A DNA stretch of 24,402 nucleotides from Comamonadaceae bacterium. GTDB lineage: Bacteria; Pseudomonadota; Gammaproteobacteria; Burkholderiales; Burkholderiaceae_C. The translations under genes were made by a program, and so were the position numbers. The stretch is taken from NCBI GenBank assembly GCA_947494405.1, contig CANLWQ010000002.1:1-24402 (forward strand), in the 5' to 3' direction. Each line of letters begins with the position of its first letter. Within the stretch, counting starts at the first letter, position 1. The notes beneath the pieces are model-generated. The model did no database searches. It was not told the DNA's origin and saw only the letters and a list, made by a program, of their open reading frames with translations. Shown here in pieces: positions 19,319-24,402 of the stretch.

Positions 19319-19340
19319 CCGAGTGAAAACTTCATCTCGG
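19319..19340 (-). other. Hairpin downstream of the COG0523 gene
   Basis: CCGAG and CTCGG flank complementary TGAA and TTCA segments, giving a 9-bp stem with one bulged base, 24 bp after the GTPase stop. No T run follows, so it is not a standard intrinsic terminator. It could stabilise the 3' end of that transcript. Role unknown. Confidence 0.3.
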
Positions 19341-19363
19341 GGCCAATGGCGCGCGGATTGTAC

Positions 19364-20440
19364 TCAGCTTATGCACTGTTCCAAGCCTTGCTGAAAGATA
19401 TCTTTTGGCAAATCGATACCAATGAATACCATTTTGCTCGTTCGCTTCTCTCCAGGGGCCCAAGCTTGGCCTAAATCGCTTCCCATGAGTTGGTGCACCC
19501 CTTGGAAAATAACCTTGCGCTCTGTGCCTTTCATGTGCAGGACGCCTTTGTAACGCAACATGCGCGGACCGTAAATATTGACGATCGCGCCCAAGAAATC
19601 TTCCAACTTGGCAGGGTCAAGCGCGCGGTCCGCTTTGAAGACAAAGCTTTTGACATCGTCGTCATGGTGGTGATGGTGGCCATGATCGTGGTCATGTGCA
19701 TGATCGGCGTGGTCATGACCATGATGAGCGTGGTCATGCTGGTGCGAGGGGTGGTCGCAATGCTCATCGTGCTTGTGGTGATGGCCGTCGCTTAAGAAAT
19801 CGGGATCAATTTCCAAAGTCGTGTTGAGGTTAAAGCCTCGCAAGTCAAACACCTTATCAATCGCTATTTCACCAAAGTGCACGATATGTTGCGGTGCTCT
19901 GGGGTTCATGTGTTTCAAACGATGCTCCAGTGCATCCAGCTCGGCAGCAGAAACCAATTCACTTTTGCTGATAAAAATTTGATCAGCAAAACCCACTTGG
20001 CGACGTGCTTCTTGCCGGTCATTCAAGGTTTGTGCTGCGTGTTTGGCGTCCACCAAGGTGAGCACGGCATCGAGCAAAAAACTTTCAGCAATTTGGTCAT
20101 CCATGAAAAAAGTTTGTGCCACAGGTCCAGGATCTGCCAATCCCGTGGTTTCAATGACCACGCGATCAAAGTCGAGTTCGCCCTTGCGCTTTTTCTCTGC
20201 CAAGTCTTGCAATGTGGTGCGCAGGTCTTCGCGAATCGTGCAGCACACGCAGCCATTGCTCATTTGCACAATATGCTCTTTGGTATCGGCCACCAAAATT
20301 TCGTTGTCTATGTTTTCTTCGCCAAATTCATTTTCAATCACAGCGATTTTGAATCCATGGGACTCGGTGAGAATGCGCTTAAGGAGTGTGGTTTTGCCTG
20401 CACCTAAAAAACCAGTCAGAACAGTCGCGGGAATCAACAT
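19364..20440 (-). CDS. COG0523 (CobW/YciC/YjiA-type) GTPase, putative metallochaperone
   Basis: This is a G3E-family P-loop GTPase thought to deliver a metal, often zinc, to client proteins. The 358-residue product has Walker A GFLGAGKTT (10-18), the ENEFGEE segment (37-42), the diagnostic metal site GCVCC (63-67), ETTGLADP (97-104) and the base motif SKSE (158-161). A loop at 220-259 contains about 22 His in 40 residues. The CobW C-terminal domain follows, with the typical LRYKGVLHMKG (295-305). The ATG at 20440 has GAAGG 10 nt upstream. The gene lies 69 bp after the rRNA methyltransferase gene and directly upstream of dksA. No cobalamin genes are nearby, so a zinc role is likelier than cobalt. 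The substrate cannot be told from sequence. Confidence 0.9.
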   Translation of the reverse strand: MLIPATVLTGFLGAGKTTLLKRILTESHGFKIAVIENEFGEENIDNEILVADTKEHIVQMSNGCVCCTIREDLRTTLQDLAEKKRKGELDFDRVVIETTGLADPGPVAQTFFMDDQIAESFLLDAVLTLVDAKHAAQTLNDRQEARRQVGFADQIFISKSELVSAAELDALEHRLKHMNPRAPQHIVHFGEIAIDKVFDLRGFNLNTTLEIDPDFLSDGHHHKHDEHCDHPSHQHDHAHHGHDHADHAHDHDHGHHHHHDDDVKSFVFKADRALDPAKLEDFLGAIVNIYGPRMLRYKGVLHMKGTERKVIFQGVHQLMGSDLGQAWAPGEKRTSKMVFIGIDLPKDIFQQGLEQCIS

Positions 20441-20509
20441 AAGAATTCAACCTTCAAAATAATAAAAAATAAAGTGGGGGCAGTGTAGCCAGCATTCAAG
20501 TCAGGGCCA

Positions 20510-21727
20510 TCACTTCTTCATCAAAATCAGTCCTTTGAGGTATTCGCCTTCAGGGAAACACACAGTCATAGGGTGATCAGGTGCTGCATGCACGCGGTCG
20601 AGAAAATAAGCATCCACCCCTGAATCGTTACCTGCAGACGCGACAATTTTGTGAAAAAGCTCAGGGGAAATACCGCCTGAACAACTGTAGGTGAACAACA
20701 CCCCGCCTTTAGACAACAACTTAAACGCCCATCGGTTGATGTCTTTGTAGGCACGCGCTGCACGTTCTGCATGCGCGGCACTCGGCGCGAACTTGGGCGG
20801 GTCAAGCACAATGGCATCAAACTGCCGCCCCTCTTTGTGCAAACTTCGCAAGCTCGCATTCACATCCGCATCTACAAATACCGCATTGCGTTCGTCAAAG
20901 CCATTGCGCTTGACATTGGCTTGCGCTTTGGCAATGGCGGGAGCTGAAGAGTCCACGGTGGTCACCACAGCACCGCTGCCCAGCAAGCCCGCAGCTCGCA
21001 TACCGCTCAAAGCCGCCACGCTGAAACCACCCGTATAGCCATAGCAGTTCAACACCTGTTGCAGGCCAAGTCGCTGTGCATATTCGGCAAATTTCAAGCG
21101 ACTGTCGCGTTGATCGAGGTAGAAGCCCGTTTTATGGCCCTCCAAAATATCGAGTTCCAAACTCCAATGGTGTTCTTGAATGACCATCGCAGTGGTGTCG
21201 CTGGCTCCCGGCGAACGAAACAACCACCCCTTGACAGGCTCTAAACCTTCTAGCCCGCGCACACCCGAGTCGGAACGTTCGAACACGCGCTGAGCGCCGG
21301 TGTGCAAGACCAAGGCTTTAACGATATCGGCTTTGAACCGTTCTGTGCCTGCAGATAAAAACTGCGCCACCAAGGTGCCGTCATAGCTGTCGACGATCAA
21401 GCCAGGAAGTCCATCAGCTTCACCATGGATAAGCCGCACGCCATTCGAAGGCACTTGCAAACGCGAACGCATGGCCACGGCTGTAGCCACTTGCCGCTCA
21501 AAAAATGCAGCATCAATATGCTCGGACTCTGTGAACGACCAAATACGCGCTCTGATTTTGGAGCTGGGACTGAAAGCGGCCCATCCCAAAAACTGCCCCG
21601 TCTCAGACTCCACACGCACGGTTTCACCTGCGTCAGCGCCTCCCTTGGCAATGGCTGAGTCAAACACCCACGGGTGACCTCGCAGCGCCGAGCGTTCCTT
21701 GCCTGCTTTCAATTTCAAAATTTTCAT
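20510..21727 (-). CDS. RlmI-like 23S rRNA (cytosine-5) methyltransferase
   Basis: The 405-residue product fits the RlmI/YccW family, which methylates C5 of a 23S rRNA cytosine (C1962 in E. coli). It has an N-terminal PUA domain (about 1-75, with GHPWVFDSAI), the middle domain ending HKTGFYLDQR (198-207), and the SAM-binding motif NCYGYTGGFSVAAL (227-240). The acidic motif TTVDSS, VLDPPKFA (307-314) and the catalytic-Cys segment TYSCSGG (346-352) follow. The start at 21727 overlaps the xerC stop as ATGA. No Shine-Dalgarno sequence is visible, so translation probably depends on xerC. The exact target base is inferred from the family. Confidence 0.92.
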   Translation of the reverse strand: MKILKLKAGKERSALRGHPWVFDSAIAKGGADAGETVRVESETGQFLGWAAFSPSSKIRARIWSFTESEHIDAAFFERQVATAVAMRSRLQVPSNGVRLIHGEADGLPGLIVDSYDGTLVAQFLSAGTERFKADIVKALVLHTGAQRVFERSDSGVRGLEGLEPVKGWLFRSPGASDTTAMVIQEHHWSLELDILEGHKTGFYLDQRDSRLKFAEYAQRLGLQQVLNCYGYTGGFSVAALSGMRAAGLLGSGAVVTTVDSSAPAIAKAQANVKRNGFDERNAVFVDADVNASLRSLHKEGRQFDAIVLDPPKFAPSAAHAERAARAYKDINRWAFKLLSKGGVLFTYSCSGGISPELFHKIVASAGNDSGVDAYFLDRVHAAPDHPMTVCFPEGEYLKGLILMKK

Positions 21728-22665
21728 GGGGTTTTCTTGCGCGCCCGTGGGTGGGCAGCGTCATAGGTTTTGGCCAAATGCTGGTAATCCAAACGTGTGT
21801 AAACCTGTGTGGTGCTGATATTGGCGTGGCCCAGCAATTCTTGTACACCACGCAAGTCCCCGCTGGACTGCAACACATGGCTGGCAAAAGAATGTCGCAA
21901 CATATGCGGGTGAACTGGGGTGGCAATGCCGGCTTGCAAGCCCCGCAAACGCAGGCGCTGCCATACCGCTTGCGCCGTGAGGCGTGTGCCGCGCTGGCCT
22001 ACAAACAAAGCTGTTTGCTCTGCCGCACTTGCGGGCAGACCATCAGATCTCACGGCCAACCATGCATGCAAAGCTGCCAAGGCCTGTTGACCCACTGGCA
22101 CACTGCGCCGCTTGGACCCCTTGCCCAACACATGGGCCTCGCCGGTCTGCAGATCAATCCAGCCCTTGGCTTCGGCGTGGGCTTGAACATCCAAGCCCAT
22201 TAACTCGCCCACCCGCAGTCCGCTGCTGTAGAGCAATTCAACCATGGCGGTATCGCGCGCTTGCAACCAAGGCGGAATATCAGTGGGTCGGTACTGCGCG
22301 AGTTGCACCGCATCATCCACATTCAAAGCTTTGGGTAATGGCTTGGCCGCTTTGGGCGCACGCAAGCCCGACAAGGGATTGGCAAGAATCAGTCCTTCTT
22401 TGCCCAGCCAATTGAAAAATCCCCGCCACCCAGAAAGTATCAACGCTATGCCGCGCGGGCTTCTGCCACCCGCATGCATATGGGCCATCCAGCGGCGAAT
22501 ATGCGCGGCTTCAATCAGGGTCAGGCTTGCCAGATCAGCTTCTGTCGCCAGCAGATTTAATTTGTTGAGGTCCTCGGTGTAGAGAGACACAGTTCTGTCT
22601 GCCAGCCTTTTTTCAAACCGCACATGCAATAAGTAGCGATGGATTAACTCTTGGCTTGGCGTCAT
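21724..22665 (-). CDS. xerC: Site-specific tyrosine recombinase XerC
   Basis: XerC acts with XerD at dif to resolve chromosome dimers at division. The 313-residue product has the N-terminal SAM-like core-binding domain (about 5-90) and a catalytic domain with all expected residues: Arg151 (SGLRVGEL), Lys182 (GKGSKRR), His254 and Arg257 (HPHMLRH), His280 (LLGHANIST) and the nucleophile Tyr289 (VYTRL). The ATG at 22665 gives the usual N-terminus (MTPSQELIHRYLLHV). An in-frame TTG four codons earlier is possible. Neither has a good Shine-Dalgarno sequence. The gene follows dapF and the DUF484 gene, as in enterobacteria, which supports XerC over XerD. Confidence 0.95.
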   Translation of the reverse strand: MTPSQELIHRYLLHVRFEKRLADRTVSLYTEDLNKLNLLATEADLASLTLIEAAHIRRWMAHMHAGGRSPRGIALILSGWRGFFNWLGKEGLILANPLSGLRAPKAAKPLPKALNVDDAVQLAQYRPTDIPPWLQARDTAMVELLYSSGLRVGELMGLDVQAHAEAKGWIDLQTGEAHVLGKGSKRRSVPVGQQALAALHAWLAVRSDGLPASAAEQTALFVGQRGTRLTAQAVWQRLRLRGLQAGIATPVHPHMLRHSFASHVLQSSGDLRGVQELLGHANISTTQVYTRLDYQHLAKTYDAAHPRARKKTP

Positions 22666-22683
22666 GCGTGTTTGCAAAAAATC

Positions 22684-23403
22684 TCAGCGCAAACGACTGA
22701 GTGCGGCACTGGCCAGTTCAGCGATGCGAGTGAGTAAATCGGTTCCCATGGAAGACTGAAAGCGCTGGGGGTCAGGTGAAGCCAGCACCAACAAGCCCAG
22801 GGTTACATCAGTTGCCTTGGCTTGCACATCATCTTCTTGCTGCACATTCCAAGGCGAGTCTGTGCTGCGCAAAGCCAGCAAAGCCACCGACTGCGCCTCA
22901 TGCGGATGCGCCAACCACTTCACTGCTTCAAAGTCTGCGTTGGCTCCGCAATAAGGTGCGCGCAAGCCTTGCGCAAAAGCCTTGGCTTCTTCACTCACAC
23001 CTTGTGCAAAGTCTTCAATCTGAAAAGCCTCACCCACTTGCCACACACGAATCGCCACCTGCGGCACCATAAAGTGGTGCTGAATTTCATCGACGATGAT
23101 GCTGGGCAAATCAGCGGGATGCTGGGTCATCAACAGGCTTTGCGACCAACGGTGCAAGCGATCAGCCAAAACCGCGTTATCGCTGCCGTTGCGAATCATC
23201 TCCATCATGCGCTGCTCAAGAGCGCGTATTTTTTCGCGCAACATATCGGCTTGGCGCTCTTGCAAACTGACCGCGCGTTGGCCATGCGGACTGACAAATC
23301 GCACATTCGATAAAAGCTGGGCATGACGCTCAAAAAAATCTGGCGTGTTCACCAAAAAATTGGCGATATCGTCTTCTGTGATCGGGGTAATTGAGTTGTT
23401 CAT
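22684..23403 (-). CDS. DUF484 family protein (GAF-like)
   Basis: The 239-residue product belongs to DUF484, whose function is not established. It begins with the family motif [20 protein letters not shown] (about 8-27). A coiled-coil stretch from [20 protein letters not shown] (about 45-64) follows, then a GAF-like sensor domain with hydrophobic strands ([29 protein letters not shown]) and a C-terminal helix. It is normally encoded between dapF and xerC, as here (E. coli yigA). The start at 23403 overlaps the dapF stop as ATGA, with GGAG 8 nt upstream. A longer frame reading into dapF is not used. No catalytic residues are evident. Confidence 0.93.
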   Translation of the reverse strand: MNNSITPITEDDIANFLVNTPDFFERHAQLLSNVRFVSPHGQRAVSLQERQADMLREKIRALEQRMMEMIRNGSDNAVLADRLHRWSQSLLMTQHPADLPSIIVDEIQHHFMVPQVAIRVWQVGEAFQIEDFAQGVSEEAKAFAQGLRAPYCGANADFEAVKWLAHPHEAQSVALLALRSTDSPWNVQQEDDVQAKATDVTLGLLVLASPDPQRFQSSMGTDLLTRIAELASAALSRLR

Positions 23404-24260
23404 TCGGGAATCTCCATCTCGCCAGTGAATACGGTTGTTGCTGGGCCGCTCATCATCACGGATGCGCCCGCGCCTTGCCATTCGATTGTGAGCATGCCGC
23501 CATGGGTATGCACTTGCACTTTAGGTTCTAACCAGCCTTGTTGAATACCCGCCACCACGGCGGCACAAGCCCCGGTGCCACAGGCCAAAGTCTCACCCGC
23601 TCCGCGCTCATACACCCTAAGCTTCACCACAGTAGGCGACAGCACTTGCAAAAAACCTGCGTTGACGCGCTTGGGAAATGCCGCATGGTTTTCAATCAAA
23701 GGCCCCCAATGGGCAACCGGCGCTTTGTCTACATCCTCTACCCGCATCACCGCATGCGGGTTGCCCATGGAAAGCACCGCCACATCCACACTTTCTTGTT
23801 CGCTCAAGACAAGCTTCCAAAGTAAATCCGAAGGTCCATCCCTCGCTTGGGCCTTGGAGGAATCAAAGGGCACTTGCGGCAAAGCAAAGATGGGCGGTCC
23901 CATATCAACCAGAACTGAGCCATCTGGTAACTCACTTAAAGCGATGACGCCGCCATGCACTTGTACTTTGACGGTTGTTTTATCCGTCAGCCCTTGTTCA
24001 CGAACAAAACGCACAAAACAACGCGCACCATTGCCGCAGTTTTCTACCTCACCGCCATCGCTGTTGTGGATGACGTACGCGAAATCAACTTCAGCATTTG
24101 AAGAAGCCCGAACCGACAAAATTTGATCAGCACCCACACCTAAATGCCGATTCGCCATAAAGCGGTATTGGGCAGGCGTGAGGCCAAACAAGCCTTGTGT
24201 CTCGTCGAGCACCACAAAGTCGTTGCCCGCACCCTGCATTTTGGTAAATCGTATGCGCAT
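23400..24260 (-). CDS. dapF: Diaminopimelate epimerase
   Basis: DapF converts LL- to meso-diaminopimelate, the precursor of lysine and the substrate for MurE in this window. The 286-residue product has the family start [15 protein letters not shown] (5-19), the first catalytic Cys75 in [14 protein letters not shown] (69-82), MGNPHAV, ERGAGET (218-224), and the second catalytic Cys227 in ACGTGACA (226-233). These two cysteines form the PLP-independent acid/base pair. The start at 24260 gives the canonical N-terminus. No clear Shine-Dalgarno sequence precedes it, and a GATAAT lies only 5 nt upstream. It heads the dapF-DUF484-xerC-methyltransferase run and diverges from a plus-strand gene 31 bp away. 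Confidence 0.97.
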   Translation of the reverse strand: MRIRFTKMQGAGNDFVVLDETQGLFGLTPAQYRFMANRHLGVGADQILSVRASSNAEVDFAYVIHNSDGGEVENCGNGARCFVRFVREQGLTDKTTVKVQVHGGVIALSELPDGSVLVDMGPPIFALPQVPFDSSKAQARDGPSDLLWKLVLSEQESVDVAVLSMGNPHAVMRVEDVDKAPVAHWGPLIENHAAFPKRVNAGFLQVLSPTVVKLRVYERGAGETLACGTGACAAVVAGIQQGWLEPKVQVHTHGGMLTIEWQGAGASVMMSGPATTVFTGEMEIPE

Positions 24261-24291
24261 GGCCTGATTATCGCCTTGTCATAATGCGCGC

Positions 24292-24402
24292 ATGGTCCGC
24301 CCCCATTTACAACTTCACCCGCCCAGAATTCCCGCCACCCCCTTGCCTGCCGCCACGGTTTTGCTGCTGCGCGACGCAGAAGACGGTTTGCAAGTGCTGA
24401 TG
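24292..24402 (+). CDS. Probable Nudix hydrolase, N-terminal fragment (truncated by the window end)
   Basis: Thirty-seven codons from the ATG at 24292 are open to the window end. The translation contains PAATVLLLRDAEDGLQVLM, which resembles the first strand and turn of Nudix (MutT-like) proteins, where ATVLLLRD is followed by a segment leading to the Nudix box. The Nudix box itself would lie beyond the window, so the family call is tentative. No Shine-Dalgarno sequence is visible. A CATAAT lies 6 nt before the start. An ATG at 24284 in another frame gives a Cys/Pro-rich peptide and is not preferred. Confidence 0.6.
   Translation, partial: MVRPHLQLHPPRIPATPLPAATVLLLRDAEDGLQVLM

Noticed and set aside
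19291..19336. Decamer AAACTTCATC repeated 36 bp apart in the cobW-dksA gap
   Set aside because: Two copies of 10 bp with no further copy or symmetry are too little to call an operator. One copy is already part of a hairpin.
18672..19394. Plus-strand open frame of 240 codons with repeated AGTAFLAG-like units
   Set aside because: The repeat is the reverse complement of the lysine/alanine/proline codons of the dksA tail and does not look like an independent protein.
19490..19795. Plus-strand open frame rich in Val and Met that looks membrane-like
   Set aside because: The hydrophobic stretch is the antisense of the His-rich codons (CAT/CAC read as ATG/GTG) in the COG0523 gene.
22666..22677. TTG start for xerC four codons upstream
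   Set aside because: It has no better ribosome binding site than the ATG at 22665, and the ATG gives the usual N-terminus. It is not fully excluded.
1..24402. Search for mobile elements, CRISPR arrays, tRNA genes, toxin-antitoxin pairs or a new defence system
   Set aside because: Complete genes are core functions in conserved order with only short gaps. No inverted-repeat-bounded element, repeat-spacer array or unexplained large gap was seen.

Overview
The window is a nearly complete division and cell wall (dcw) cluster from a betaproteobacterium, most likely of the order Burkholderiales and Comamonadaceae-like. Supporting traits are the gene order from mraZ to lpxC, the long MurD and MraY forms, the dapF-DUF484-xerC trio, and a DksA whose zinc finger has lost three of four cysteines. 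The genus cannot be fixed from the sequence alone. Every complete gene lies on the minus strand, so transcription runs from high to low coordinates. No mobile element, CRISPR array, tRNA, rRNA or broken gene was seen.

Right part (24402 down to 19364): the first 37 codons of a plus-strand Nudix-like gene diverge from dapF. Then come dapF (DAP epimerase), a DUF484/GAF protein, xerC (dimer-resolution recombinase) and an RlmI-like 23S rRNA methyltransferase, joined mostly by 4-bp stop/start overlaps. A COG0523 (CobW-type) metal-chaperone GTPase with a very His-rich loop follows 69 bp further on.

Middle (19363 to 17868): dksA starts at a TTG behind a strong Shine-Dalgarno sequence. It has an unusual Lys/Ala/Pro-rich, histone-H1-like tail of about 165 residues and a degenerate zinc finger. 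It ends at a textbook Rho-independent terminator. The 290-bp gap before mraZ holds that terminator, a possible promoter and four GTG-type repeats at exact 10-bp spacing, which look like the MraZ operator.

Left part (17867 down to 1): mraZ-rsmH-ftsL-ftsI-murE-murF-mraY-murD-ftsW-murG-murC-ddlB-ftsQ-ftsA-ftsZ-lpxC(partial). These encode the cluster regulator, a 16S rRNA methylase, the septal synthase FtsW/FtsI with FtsL and FtsQ, most of the enzymes from UDP-MurNAc to lipid II, the FtsA/FtsZ cytoskeletal pair, and the first committed enzyme of lipid A synthesis. Most junctions overlap by 1, 4 or 10 bp, so translation is probably coupled. The one large internal gap is the 164 bp between ftsA and ftsZ.

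Most of the window is ordinary, highly conserved core genome. The places worth a second look are the tailed, zinc-finger-degenerate DksA, its adjacency to a COG0523 metallochaperone, the four-repeat MraZ operator, and the ftsA-ftsZ gap.
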